A stretch of DNA of 64,000 bases from JAKPQE01 sp041397845 (GTDB lineage Bacteria; Pseudomonadota; Alphaproteobacteria; Rhizobiales; JAKPQE01). The notes under the pieces were generated by a model. The model made no database searches. It saw only the letters and a program-made list of their open reading frames with translations, and had not been told where the DNA came from. The stretch lies in the NCBI GenBank assembly GCA_041397845.1, contig JAWKVW010000014.1, positions 1 through 64,000 on the forward strand. Reading direction: 5' to 3'. Position 1 is the stretch's first letter. Each line of letters starts with the position of its first letter. Made by a program: the position numbers and the translations under genes. Below, piece after piece: positions 53,152 through 62,562 of this stretch.

Positions 53152-54261
53152 TCAGCGGAGGATCACCGAGTCCGGGTCCTGCTTGTAGGCCTCGGCGTTG
53201 TAGGCAACCTGCCGCTCAAGCTGGTCTTCGGTGAAGCGCGTGAACACCCAGAGCTGGCCGTCATTGTCCTTGCGGATGTCGACATCGGCAGGGTCGAGGG
53301 CCACGGGCTTGGAGCCGATGCCAAGGAAACCGCCAACGTCGATGACGAAAGCCTCGATGCCGCCTTCGCTGGACACGAGCACGTCACCGACGTCGCCGAT
53401 ATCGTCGGCATTCGCGCCGTAAACACCGGCGCCGATCAAGGCGTCGGCGGACAGCGTGCTGGCGTCGACGGACATGGTGCCGGCCCGGGCATCATCGGTC
53501 TTTTCCGGCGTCGCCATCGCGGTCTTTTCCGGCGTCGCCATCGCGGTATCGGCCTTGCCGGTCTCGGCGGCGGCCGTCTCATCCCCGGCCGGGGATGCGG
53601 TCGCCGGGGTCTTGTCCATGGCGGTCTTGTCCATGCCGGTCTTGTTCATGCCGGTCTTGTTCATGCTGGCCGCGGCGTCGTTCGTTGCCTCGGCCGTCTC
53701 GGGCTTCTTTTCCGGCGTCTTCATGGCGTGCCGGCTGTCGGACGCCGGTTCCGTCATGCCGGTCTGCTGCCAGTTGCGGTCATAGGCGGGCGCCTTCTCG
53801 AGGTCTTCCCTGGAGGCGTCCAGCACAATCCACTTGTCGCCGTCCCGGTTGACCCAGGTCAGCTTGTCGAAATCGACCGCGACATCTTTCTCGCCGATGC
53901 CGAGGAAACCACCGACGCCGACGACGACCGCCTCGGCCGTGCCGTTCGACGACAGCACGACGTCGTTGATATCGCCGATCGCTTCGGCGTCGCTCGAGGT
54001 ATTCGGATAAACGTTCTTGCCGATGAGGGTCGAGGCGAGAATCTGGCCTTCGCCGGAGGTGTAATAGCCGGTCTCGCTGGACCAGGGCTTCATGTCGCCA
54101 TCCTGGTGAAAGACCGGCGCGGGCTCGGACTTCATCTGTTCGGTGGCGGCCGGCTTCATCGGCTGATCGCCCATCTTGGCGTCCATCTTGCTGTCGGCGG
54201 CGATGGCGCCGGTGCTCATCAGAGCGATGACGGCGGTGGTGGCAAGAAGCTTGCGGATCAT
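53152..54261 (-). CDS. Secreted protein with two PRC-barrel domains
   Basis: 369 residues from ATG 54261: Sec signal peptide (MIRKLLATTAVIALMSTGAIA). A first PRC-barrel (about 75-150) has ILASTLIGKNVYPNTS, AVVVGVGGFLGIGEKDVAV and LTWVNRDGDKWIVLDAS. A low-complexity linker with KTGMNKTGMDKTAMDKT and a doubled TAMATPEK follows, then a second PRC-barrel (about 275-350) with AFVIDVGGFLGIGSKPVALD. The domains look duplicated. Exported PRC-barrel proteins are common stress-induced proteins in Rhizobiales; function unproven. An exact EcfG promoter lies about 100 bases upstream. Confidence 0.88.
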   Translation of the reverse strand: MIRKLLATTAVIALMSTGAIAADSKMDAKMGDQPMKPAATEQMKSEPAPVFHQDGDMKPWSSETGYYTSGEGQILASTLIGKNVYPNTSSDAEAIGDINDVVLSSNGTAEAVVVGVGGFLGIGEKDVAVDFDKLTWVNRDGDKWIVLDASREDLEKAPAYDRNWQQTGMTEPASDSRHAMKTPEKKPETAEATNDAAASMNKTGMNKTGMDKTAMDKTPATASPAGDETAAAETGKADTAMATPEKTAMATPEKTDDARAGTMSVDASTLSADALIGAGVYGANADDIGDVGDVLVSSEGGIEAFVIDVGGFLGIGSKPVALDPADVDIRKDNDGQLWVFTRFTEDQLERQVAYNAEAYKQDPDSVILR

Positions 54262-54359
54262 GTTAGCTTTCCCCTTGTATGTCGATCTCGGGCATATGAG
54301 CCGCTCGGCGTGCAATGTTCGCGAGACGGCGCGCGCCGTGCGGCTGTTGACACCGACAC

Positions 54360-54384
54360 AACGACCTTCGGCGGGGATGGTTCC
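54360..54384 (-). promoter_or_regulatory. Sigma-EcfG promoter of the two-domain PRC-barrel gene
   Basis: On the minus strand GGAAC (54384-54380), a 16-base spacer, CGTT (54363-54360). It lies about 100 bases ahead of the start codon with no other gene between. Confidence 0.8.
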
Positions 54385-54480
54385 GATGTTTCTCGCGCCG
54401 GACGCCGGATCAGGGCATTCGGCCGCAGTATTATTCGTCGAATAAATGTCTGTCGGCTAACTGGCGTTATGCGGCGCCAA

Positions 54481-57035
54481 TCAAAGCATGGCGAGGGCCG
54501 CCACGATATCGGCCTTGCCGAATGGCTTCTGGACGATCGGCACGCCGGGGAAATCGTCGACGAGATCGACAAGGTCGCCATAGCCCGTTGCGAAGATGAA
54601 TGGCACGCCGCTGGCAGCCAGCACCTCTGCCACCCTGGCGCTCGTTTCCGGGCCGAGGTTGACGTCGAGAAGCGCGAAGCTGAAGTCGTGGCCGGCATCG
54701 ATGGTCGCGAGTGCGTCGGTCACGGACGATGCGATATAGACGTTGGCGGCGCCAAGTTCGACGATCAGGTCTTCGGCGTCCATGGCGATGATCATGTTGT
54801 CCTCGACGATGAGAACATTGCCATGGATTGCGACGTCGGCCCGCCTGGCCGCCGCATCCGTTTTCGGGCTGGCGGCAGGGGCCTGGGTTGCCGCCGGGCT
54901 GCAGAACGGCGAGGGAATGAGGAAGGTGGCGGTGACACCGGTCACCTCGAAGCGGATTTCCGCCTTGCCGCGCAGGTCATGCGGGATCGAACGCTCGATG
55001 ATCGTCGAGCCGATCCGCGGCGGGTCGGCGCCTGGACGGCCGGACCGCCGCGTTCGCGCCAGACGAGATCGACAGCGCCGTCCTCGGTGAAGGCCGAGCG
55101 GATCTCGACCTCACCATGGCTGTCGCAGAGCGCGCCGTATTTGGCGGCATTGGTCAGCAGTTCGTGGAAGACCAGCGACAGCGCGGTGAACGCCTTCGGG
55201 TCGAGCATCGCGTCCTCGCCAATGAAGCGAACGCGGTCGGCGCGGTCACCGAGATAGGCCGACACCTCGGTCTCGATCAGGTGGCGCAGCGGTGCCGGGT
55301 TCCAGTGCTGCTGGGTGATCTGGTCATGCGCACGGGCAAGGGCGTGGATGCGGCCGCCGACAATCTCGGTGAAGGTCGCAACGTCGCGGGCCTCGTCCCG
55401 GCTCTGGCTGACGAGGCCGCGAATGATGGTCAGGATGTTGCGAACACGATGGTTCAGTTCGGCGATGAGGATTTCCTGCCGCTCCTGGGCCCGGGCACGT
55501 TCGCGAAGCGTGGTGTCGGCAAGGCGCAGCACGACCTCGAGGAGCGTCACGCGCAGGGCCTCGGCGGCACGAACCTCGCCGTCGGTCCAGGGCGCGCTCT
55601 GGCCGCGCACGATCTCGCGCCAGGCCTCGAAGCTCTTGCGGGGGGTGAGGCGAATGCCGTTCGGTCCGGTTTCCACCGGCTTTTGCGGATTGCCGCCCCA
55701 GGTCACCTGCCGCACCAGTTCCTGACGGAACAGGACGACATAGTCACGCGGCACGCGTGAAACCGGCAGGGAGAGAAGGCCGGCGGCCCGACCGGCGAAA
55801 TCGGCGGCGGGCGGGTAGTTCGCCGACAGATGGTCGCTGGCGAATATCCGGCTCGCCGCGGACGTGTTGAGGAAGCGGACGAGACCGGTGAATTCCTCGC
55901 GCGTCGGGGTGATGCCGTTCGAGCGGAACTCGCCGTCGATCCAGGCGGCGATGCCGTCGTGGGGAATGACGGCGCCGATTGCGTCGGCGATCATGTCGAA
56001 GCTGTCCGCAATCGTCGAGCCTTCGGCGAGTTGGACCATCAACTGGTCGTGCAGGGCCTGGGCCTTGCGGGCCTCATCGCGCTCGAGGTTGCCTTCCTTC
56101 TGGTCAAGGACGAAGGCGAACATCTGGCCGAAAAGCTCGGCGGCGGAGCGCAGCTCGTATGAGAGAACCCTCGGCGTGCGGTTGTGGCAGGCAAAAAGGC
56201 CCCAGAGACGGCCACGATTGACGATCGAGACCGACATCGAGGCGCCGACGCCCATGTTGCGAAGGTATTCCAGATGAATGCCGGAAACGGCCCGGGTCGA
56301 GCTCAGGGTGAGGTCGAGCGGTTCGCCATGGGGGCTCACCGGCGGGTCGATCGGCACGCCGTCCTCGCCGACATCGGCGATGATGCGCAGCAGGTTGCGC
56401 ATGTACAGGGCGCGGGCCTGCCTTGGGATATCGGAAGCGGGGTAGCGCAGGCCAAGGAAGGGTTCCATCTGGCCTTGCCGCGCCTCGGCGATGACCTCGC
56501 CGGAGCCGTCGCTGGCAAAGCGATAGACCATGACGCGGTCGAAGCCGGTCAGCGCCTTCATCTGGCGCGCGCCGGTCTGGCAGAGCTGCTGCAGGGATTC
56601 GCTGCGGCGTATCCGCTCGATCATCGGGCGCACATGCGCCGCGTAGTCGCGGTTGTCGCCGCTGTCGTGACGTTCGATCTCGATGACGATGGCGCGGCCG
56701 GAATAATGCAAGGCGACGTCGAAAAGGCGGGCATCATCAAGCAGGGGAATGCCGAATATCCGCTCGACGCAATCGCCGACGACGAGGAGCTGCAGGCGCG
56801 TGCGCAGGTCGTGGATCGCCTTCGGCGAAAATACGGAAACGAGGGATTCGCCGATGAGGTCCGTCGACGCGACACCGATGAAATCGACGACGTTTCGGGA
56901 GGCATGCATGACGCTCCAGTCGGCGGTCACAGCGATGAGCGCGCCGAATGACTGCACCCGGCCGAGCAGGTGGATGGGCTCGCGGTCGCAATTGGTCAGG
57001 TCGACAGCCGGCGTCTGCGCTTCCATTTCCTTCAT
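54481..57035 (-). CDS. bphP: Bacteriophytochrome HWE hybrid kinase with C-terminal receiver, one frameshift
   Basis: A red/far-red photoreceptor kinase. PAS domain with the chromophore Cys16 in VDLTNCDREPIHLLG; GAF with GFDRVMVYRF and the PASDIPRQARALYMRN motif; PHY domain (about 320-500); HWE kinase with AELNHRVRNILTIIRGL (His529), N-box HELLTNAAKYG and LVWRE. Near 55010 one base appears lost (GGATCGGC for an expected GGATTCGGC in the GFGSTII box). The other frame continues (STIIERSIPHDLRGKAEIRF) into a receiver with VEDNMI, phospho-Asp in ALLDVNLG and IVQKPF, ending at 54481. The restored protein is ~851 residues. It overlaps the heme oxygenase stop (TAATG). If the break is real, kinase and receiver are separate proteins. 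Confidence 0.9.
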
Positions 57036-57586
57036 TACGCGGCCAGCCTCGACTGAGTGGCAGCAAAGGCCGCCTCGAAATGGGAGAAAGTCGCAAGTGC
57101 GCTGGCGATCAGGCGCACCTGTGCCACCGGGTCCGGTGCGCGCTCGTCGAGGCGGGTGACGAAACCCGGCCAGAAGGACTTGACGCGTTGCGAGGACAGG
57201 TAGCGGCCGGCGCGCAGCACCTTCGGATCGGTGCTTTGCTGCCAGCGGCGGCGCAGAACCTGATTGCCGAGATTGGAGCCGGCGACGACATAGATGGCGC
57301 CGTCGATATCGGAAATCGAGGCCGGATCGAGCGCCATCGGCTCGGGGGCCGGCAGGTCCAGATCGGCGAGGTCGGCGCTGGCCAGATCGGCCATTCCGCC
57401 GGGCCAGCCACAATCCGGCGCCGCCGTCGCGATGAGCGCTTCGACGCCCGTCATGGCGGCGGCATGGGCCGCAAGAAAATGACCATAGCCATCCCTTTCG
57501 GTCAGGCTCAACCTGCCGAACAGGGCATCAATCCGGGCATGCGCCTCGCTGGTGCGATCCTTCAACAAAAATCGCGTCGTCTGCAT
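57035..57586 (-). CDS. bphO: Heme oxygenase supplying biliverdin to the bacteriophytochrome
   Basis: 183 residues. Opens heme to biliverdin, the chromophore of the phytochrome encoded next. The proximal His lies in the N-terminal RTSEAHARIDALFGRL, and the distal-helix region IDGAIYVVAGSNLGNQVLRR is typical of the bacterial HemO/BphO class. The stop and the bphP start share one base, so bphO-bphP is a translationally coupled operon. Upstream there is only an imperfect EcfG-like site (GGAAC-N17-AGTT at 57746-57721). Confidence 0.92.
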   Translation of the reverse strand: MQTTRFLLKDRTSEAHARIDALFGRLSLTERDGYGHFLAAHAAAMTGVEALIATAAPDCGWPGGMADLASADLADLDLPAPEPMALDPASISDIDGAIYVVAGSNLGNQVLRRRWQQSTDPKVLRAGRYLSSQRVKSFWPGFVTRLDERAPDPVAQVRLIASALATFSHFEAAFAATQSRLAA

Positions 57587-57891
57587 TCAACTCCCCCAAG
57601 TCCCCGGCAGCCCTTGCTGCTGCCGTGACCGATCGTGACAGCCCGGACGACCTTCCCCTCGGTCGACGGGAGCGCCTGCCTCGTGCAGCAACCTAGCTCC
57701 GGCGCGGATTGCTGTCTTTAAACTATGACATAGCCATTTCAGTTCCGTGGTTCGCCGTCTTTTTTTCAAGGCGGTTTATGAACCGCTCGGTCCTTGCCCG
57801 CGCCGGGAACCTTCCCGTCGTTTCGGCGTTTTTCCGCCAAGTGCGGTCACGCCGCTCGCCCGAGGGCGGGCGGTTTCCATGAGGATGCGCC
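57587..57891. other. Divergent intergenic region between bphO and glgC
   Basis: 305 bases without a gene. A small hairpin CGGCAGC-N7-GCTGCCG (57605-57625) lies in the probable bphO leader. An exact EcfG promoter at 57806-57830 faces glgC. A near-match on the other strand at 57721-57746 faces bphO. Confidence 0.5.
57806..57830 (+). promoter_or_regulatory. Sigma-EcfG promoter of glgC-glgX
   Basis: GGAAC (57806-57810), a 16-base spacer, CGTT (57827-57830), about 62 bases ahead of the glgC start. Confidence 0.8.
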
Positions 57892-59229
57892 ATGGGCCAT
57901 GCCGGGAAATCGGAGAGCCTGGACGACTGCGTCGGCGTCGTGCTCGCCGGGGGGAAGGGGTCGCGGCTGTTCGAACTGACCGAAGACGAATGCAAGCCGG
58001 CTATCCCGTTTGCCGGATCGCTGCGGATCATCGATTTCACGCTGGCGAATGCGGTCAATTCCGGCCTTAAAAAGGTACTCGTTGCAACGCAATACCTGCC
58101 GGCAACCCTTTCCAGCCATCTGCGCGGCCGCTGGCGGGTGCTCTTCGGCCGGCGCGGCGGAACGTTCGACGTCCTGGTGGCGCCGGCGGATGCGACGGGT
58201 GGCACCGCGACGGTGATCGGCCGGGAAATCGAGCGCATCGACGCGCTGGCGGCACGGCACGTGCTCGTCGCGGCCGGCGATCATGTCTACCAGATGGATT
58301 ATCGCGACCTCCTTGCGGAGCATCTCGCGTCCGGTGCGGATGCGACGGTTGCGACGCACATCGTCGATATCGATGCCGCACAACAGCTCGGCGTGGCGCG
58401 CGTCGACCGGTCCGGGCGCGTCCTTGCCTTTGCGGAAAAACCCGAGGTGCCGGCGCAGATCCCGGGCGAACCGGCAATGTCGCTCGCCAGCATGGGCATC
58501 TATCTCTTCGACTGGCCGTTCCTGCGCCAGCTTCTTGCCGAGGGGACTGCGCAAGGCATGCCATTCGAGGACTTCGGGCGGGATGTCCTGCCGGCCATCC
58601 TCGAGCGCGGGCATCTGCAAAGCCACCGCTACGCGCCGCCGAAAATCCTCGGGCCGGATGCCCGGCCGTACTGGCGCGATGTCGGCACGCTCGACGCCTT
58701 TCATGGCGCCCATCTCGATCTCATCGCCGGGGCAGGGCCGGTCGCCACTCCCGACTGGCCATTGCATGTCGGCGATCTCAGTCGTGCAATTGCCGAGGGT
58801 TCGCAGCCGCCGCCCGGCTGCCTCGATTTCGGCCGCTATTCCGTTGTCGAAACGCTTTCCGGTCCGCAGTGCGTGTTCGGAATCGGCTGTCAGGTTCAGC
58901 GTTGCGTGCTGATGGAAGGCGCTGCCGTCTCGAGCGGCGCGCGCATTCGCGGGGCGCTGATCGCGCCGGGCACATTCATCCCGCCGGGCCTCGTTGTCGG
59001 CGAGGACCCCGACGAGGATGCGCGCTGGTTCCGGCGCGGCGAGGCGGGCACCGTTCTCGTCACGCGCCAGATGGTGGCGCGGTGGACCGATGGACAGCGC
59101 CAGCTACACCAGATGCCCGGCCGGCGCCTCGGCACCGCGCCGGAACCCGCCGCAACGGCTCGCCGCGAACGCGCGGCAAACCGGCACAACCACCTGATTT
59201 TCCCCCACAAACCGGATGTCACCTCATGA
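57892..59229 (+). CDS. glgC: Glucose-1-phosphate adenylyltransferase (ADP-glucose pyrophosphorylase)
   Basis: Makes ADP-glucose for glycogen synthesis. 445 residues: N-terminal Rossmann-like domain with VVLAGGKGSRLFELTEDECK, FTLANAVNSGLKKVLV, AAGDHVYQMDYRDLL, FAEKPEVPAQIPG and SLASMGIYLFD. A C-terminal left-handed beta-helix is expected around VFGIGCQVQRCVLMEGAAVS. The last ~45 residues (RRERAANRHNHLIFPHKP) are an unusual basic tail. It differs in places from classical GlgC, so a related nucleotidyltransferase role is possible. Transcribed from an EcfG promoter; overlaps glgX by four bases. Confidence 0.9.
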   Translation: MGHAGKSESLDDCVGVVLAGGKGSRLFELTEDECKPAIPFAGSLRIIDFTLANAVNSGLKKVLVATQYLPATLSSHLRGRWRVLFGRRGGTFDVLVAPADATGGTATVIGREIERIDALAARHVLVAAGDHVYQMDYRDLLAEHLASGADATVATHIVDIDAAQQLGVARVDRSGRVLAFAEKPEVPAQIPGEPAMSLASMGIYLFDWPFLRQLLAEGTAQGMPFEDFGRDVLPAILERGHLQSHRYAPPKILGPDARPYWRDVGTLDAFHGAHLDLIAGAGPVATPDWPLHVGDLSRAIAEGSQPPPGCLDFGRYSVVETLSGPQCVFGIGCQVQRCVLMEGAAVSSGARIRGALIAPGTFIPPGLVVGEDPDEDARWFRRGEAGTVLVTRQMVARWTDGQRQLHQMPGRRLGTAPEPAATARRERAANRHNHLIFPHKPDVTS

Positions 59230-61297
59230 CCTATGCCTTTCGCGAACTTGACTACATCAAGCCCGAACTCGGAGCCGATTTCATCGGTGAGGGGACGCAT
59301 TTCGCGGTGTTCTCGGCTCATGCAGAGGCGATCGAGCTTTGCCTCTTCTCCGAGGACGGCACGGAGGAACTCACCCGGCTTGCTCTGCCAAACCGGCAGG
59401 GCGACGTCTTTTCCGGGTTCCTGCCGGGCGTTGGACCGGGCACGGTGTACGGATACCGCGCATACGGTCCCTATGCGCCGCAGGAGGGACATCGGTTCAA
59501 CGCGAACAAGCTGCTGCTCGATCCCTATGCGCGCGACGTTCGTGGCAAGCTGCTCTGGGACGATGCCCTTTATGGCTATGGCATCGGCAATCCGGATGGC
59601 GATCTGTCGTTCGACGAGCGGGACAGCGCGGCCTTCATGCCGAAAGGCGTCGTCATCGATCCGCAATTCGACTGGCAGGGCGACATGCCGCTGCGTCGAC
59701 CGTTCACGGAAACGGTGATTTACGAGGCGCATGTGCGCGGGCTCACCATGCTGCATCCCGATGTTCCGGAAGCCGACAGGGGCTGCTATCTCGGCATGGC
59801 CAGCGAGCCGGTCATCGACCACCTCAAGAGGCTTGGCATCACGGCCATCGAACTGTTGCCGGTCCACTATTTCATCGATGATCGCTATCTCGTCGAAAAG
59901 GGCCTGCGCAATTATTGGGGGTATCAGACCCTCGGCTTTTTCGCGCCGCAACCGCGCTTTGCCCGGTGCGACGCGACGCGCGAGTTCAAGGAGATGGTGC
60001 GCCGCTTTCATGCCGCCGGCATCGAGGTGCTGATGGATGTCGTCTTCAACCACACCGCCGAGGGCAATGAATGCGGGCCGACGCTGTCCTTCCGCGGGCT
60101 CGACAATGCCAGCTACTATCGCCTGTCGCCGGAGGATGCGCGCTACAGCTTCGACCAGACAGGTACCGGCAACACCCTGAACGTTGCCCATCCGATGGTC
60201 TTGCGCCTTGTTCTCGACAGCCTTCGCTATTTCGCCGATGTGATGCATGTCGACGGATTTCGTTTCGATCTTGCGAGCACGCTCGGCCGGGAAGCGCATG
60301 GTTTTGATCGGGAGGGCGGGTTTTTCGATGCCATCCGGCAGGATCCACTGCTTGCCGGCGTCAAGCTGATTGCCGAGCCCTGGGATATCGGCGAGGGCGG
60401 CTATCAGGTCGGCGGCTTTCCCTATCCCTTCCGCGAGTGGAACGACAAATACCGCGACACGGTGCGCCGGTTCTGGCGCGCGGATGGCGGCATGATCGCC
60501 GACCTTGCCAATCACGTTGCCGGCTCGGCGCTGCAGTTCGATCATACCGACCGTCCGGCGACGTCGTCGGTCAACTTTCTCACCGCGCATGACGGCTTCA
60601 CCCTGATGGATGTCGTTTCCTACCAGGAGCGCCACAACGAGGCGAACGGCGAGGGCAATGCCGATGGCCACGACAACAATCTGTCGGACAACATGGGCGC
60701 AGAGGGCGAGACGGAAAACGCGGAGATCGTCGCGGCGCGGACCCGGCGCCGGCGCAACATGATGGCGACGCTTCTCGTCAGTCAGGGCGTGCCGATGGTC
60801 CTTGCCGGTGACGAACTCGGCAACAGTCAGGGCGGCAACAACAATGCCTACGCCCAGGACAACGAAATCGGCTGGGTCGACTGGACGGGCGAGGCCGATC
60901 CCTTCCTTGAATTCTGCCGTCGTCTCATCACGCTGAGGCAACAGATGCCGGTGCTGCGCCAGGACAGGTTCCTCAAGGGCGCCGGCCGGGCAGGCGAGGC
61001 CGACATCGTCTGGCTGAGACCGGATGGCGGCGAGCTCGGGGACGGCGATTTCGGCAATCCGGAACTCAAGATCGTCGGTGTGCTGCTGCGGGCCAGCCGG
61101 GAAGGTGGCGAGGAACTGCCACCGGCCTTGCTTGTCTTCAATGCGACGGACGCGTGCGATTTCCGTCTGCCCGCGCATGCGGGGCGTGGCGGCGTTTGCT
61201 CGATACGGCGCGCGACGATCCGTTCGAGGAGGAGATTCTGGCCGCGGATCGTTTCGACATGCCGCCGGCGGCGGTGGTCGTCTTCAAGGGGGACTGA
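59226..61297 (+). CDS. glgX: Glycogen debranching enzyme GlgX, C-terminal frameshift
   Basis: A GH13/CBM48 isoamylase-type enzyme that cleaves alpha-1,6 branches of glycogen limit dextrins. The N-terminal CBM48 (~10-110) is followed by the catalytic barrel with VIYEAHVRGLTMLHPDVP, EVLMDVVFNHTAEGNECGPT, VDGFRFDLASTLGRE (nucleophile Asp), KLIAEPWDIGEGGYQVGGFP (acid Glu) and FLTAHDGFTLMDVVSYQERH. Near 61185 one base appears lost: the open frame runs on to 61523 as Arg-rich nonsense, while the -1 frame gives LLDTARDDPFEEEILAADRF to TGA 61295-61297. The restored length of ~690 residues fits GlgX. Coupled to glgC by ATGA; neither glgA, glgB nor glgP is nearby. Confidence 0.93.
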
Positions 61298-61388
61298 CAG
61301 GTCTGGCGGTTTGCCGGTGTGTGGCGCCTCCCCCGGAGGGCGTGACCCGGAGGCCCCGGCTGGTACCTGCACGCGACCGAAGCCAATC

Positions 61389-61415
61389 GGGCCAGACCCC
61401 TTAAAGGTCTGGCCC
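61389..61415 (+). terminator. Terminator of the glgC-glgX operon
   Basis: GGGCCAGACC (61389-61398), loop CCTTAAA, GGTCTGGCCC (61406-61415), then ATTTCAT. A perfect 10-bp stem with a weak T-run. Confidence 0.7.
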
Positions 61416-61441
61416 ATTTCATGTTCTGCCCGTTCAGGGCC

Positions 61442-61466
61442 GGAACCATTGGCGGCGGGGAACGTT
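61442..61466 (+). promoter_or_regulatory. Sigma-EcfG promoter of a 48-residue membrane protein gene
   Basis: GGAAC (61442-61446), a 16-base spacer, CGTT (61463-61466), 41 bases ahead of ATG 61508 and just after the glgX terminator. A second GGAAC at 61459 with a 15-base spacer overlaps it. Confidence 0.75.
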
Positions 61467-61507
61467 TCTTTCCTGAAGCGTTCGTTGTTTCCGCACGAGA
61501 GAATTCC

Positions 61508-61654
61508 ATGCCGCTTTCCATGACAAGGACCGTCGCGGTTCTCATCACCGTCACGATCGTGGTGCTCGGCTACACGCTCTATCAGGATCAGCAAAGGTCC
61601 GAGCGGGTCGAAATCTCGATCGGCGGCACCGGGCTGTCGGTCGAGAACAACTGA
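61508..61654 (+). CDS. Small single-pass membrane protein
   Basis: 48 residues: MPLSMTRTVAVLITVTIVVL with a transmembrane helix (~7-23), then YTLYQDQQRSERVEISIGGT to GLSVENN. No family recognised with certainty. The tail with a VEISIGGTGLSVE strand occurs in small membrane proteins of Rhizobiales. It is supported as a gene by its own terminator-bounded slot and the exact EcfG promoter upstream, so probably stress-induced. Confidence 0.65.
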   Translation: MPLSMTRTVAVLITVTIVVLGYTLYQDQQRSERVEISIGGTGLSVENN

Positions 61655-61758
61655 CGCGCCTCTTTTCCACCTCCCGCCATCGTCAAGCCGCTTCGGTGCC
61701 GGTCACCCCGCCGGCAAGCGGCCGGGCTTGCCGCAACCTCACTTCAGGAGCCAGAAAA

Positions 61759-61913
61759 ATGCTTGGAACCATCCTTCTTGTCGTTCTCATCCTGCTTTGA
61801 TCGGAGCGCTGCCGACGTGGCGTCACAGCTCCGCGCGTGGGGCTACGGCCCGAGCGGCGGTCTCGGCCTTGGTTGTCATCGTCATCATTCTCGTGCTGAT
61901 GGGACGCATCTGA
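61759..61913 (+). pseudogene. DUF3309-family small membrane protein, frameshifted
   Basis: ATG 61759 with AGGAG upstream starts MLGTILLVVLILL and hits TGA after 13 codons. The neighbouring frames continue the family pattern: LIGALPTWRHSSA, then WGYGPSGGLGL, then VVIVIILVLMGRI to TGA 61911-61913. Restoring about three indels gives a DUF3309 protein of ~51 residues, two helices around a conserved PTWxxSxxWGYGPSGGLG loop. Function unknown. Followed by a strong terminator. Confidence 0.7.
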
Positions 61914-61949
61914 CGTCGCTATCCTCCCACCCTCCGGAACAAATTCCTG

Positions 61950-61973
61950 CCGGCCTTTCGAGGCCGGTTTTTT
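61950..61973 (+). terminator. Rho-independent terminator of the DUF3309 gene
   Basis: CCGGCC (61950-61955), loop TTTCGA, GGCCGG (61962-61967), then six T (61968-61973). Confidence 0.85.
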
Positions 61974-62008
61974 GGGGCGTACAGGGAGCGGTCTGTCGGC
62001 AAAGAAAA

Positions 62009-62036
62009 GGAGAGAACCCTGGCAAAGGTTCTCTCC
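62009..62036 (-). terminator. Terminator of the minus-strand small gene
   Basis: GGAGAGAACC (62009-62018) pairs with GGTTCTCTCC (62027-62036); on the minus strand the stem is followed by TTTTCTTT. It lies 118 bases past the stop of the gene ending at 62155. Confidence 0.7.
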
Positions 62037-62154
62037 TGATTGACACCGGGGCATTGGTGTCAGGAAGCAGGACCTCGTTTGGCGGGGAGGGAAGTGTCCT
62101 GCTTGTGGTAATAACGCCGTTGCCGCAGAGAGGTTCCCGGCCGATGGCGCGTTT

Positions 62155-62459
62155 TTACCGGCGACCGCCCGCCCGCCGGAGCGAGCGTTTCTCTTCGGTC
62201 GCGGCGTTGCGCAGAAGGCCGGTGGCGTGGTCGATTTCCCGGATGAGGGATCAAGGTCCGTGCCATCGCTGTTGTCGAGCCGGGCGACGAGAGCTTCGCG
62301 CATTTCGGCGAGGCGCCGGCGGCGCTCGTCGATTGGCTGGCCCGACAACACCAGCCCCTCGATTTCGCGGGTGGTGAAGGCCTGGGCGGTCGTTTTGACG
62401 TCGAGCTTGTCGCCAACGTCCGCATCGACCGGATGGCGCGAGGTTTTCGGGTTGCTCAT
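62155..62459 (-). CDS. Small hypothetical protein, frameshifted
   Basis: Starts at ATG 62459 (MSNPKTSRHPVDADVGDKLD) with GGAGAAACACC upstream. About 70 residues read well (AFTTREIEGLVLSGQPIDER and RRRLAEMREALVARLDN). The frame then breaks near 62245, and the adjacent frame supplies LIREIDHATGLLRNAATEEK and a Arg-rich end at TAA 62157-62155. The restored length is ~101 residues, helical and highly charged, no membrane segment. No family recognised. It has its own terminator; promoter not evident. Confidence 0.6.
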
Positions 62460-62562
62460 GGTGTTTCTCCTTTCTCAAAGGAACAACACGCGGGCGGCGA
62501 AATCGTTTCACTGAAAACGCTTTGCCGGGCACGAGCAGACCGTCCGGATCGGCGCTGCCGAC

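Noticed and set aside
53728..55257. A 509-codon plus-strand ORF
   Set aside because: Antisense across two unrelated well-supported genes (PRC-barrel protein and phytochrome kinase); no ribosome binding site or motifs.
57721..57746. EcfG-like site GGAAC-N17-AGTT upstream of bphO
   Set aside because: The -10 element has a mismatch in its first base, so it is not counted with the exact sites; it may still be a weak promoter.
58896..61178. A 760-codon minus-strand ORF
   Set aside because: A mirror of glgC-glgX codon usage; all recognised motifs are on the plus strand.
62479..62506. GGAAC ... CGTT near the 62155-62459 gene
   Set aside because: The spacer is 19 bases and it faces the wrong way for that gene.
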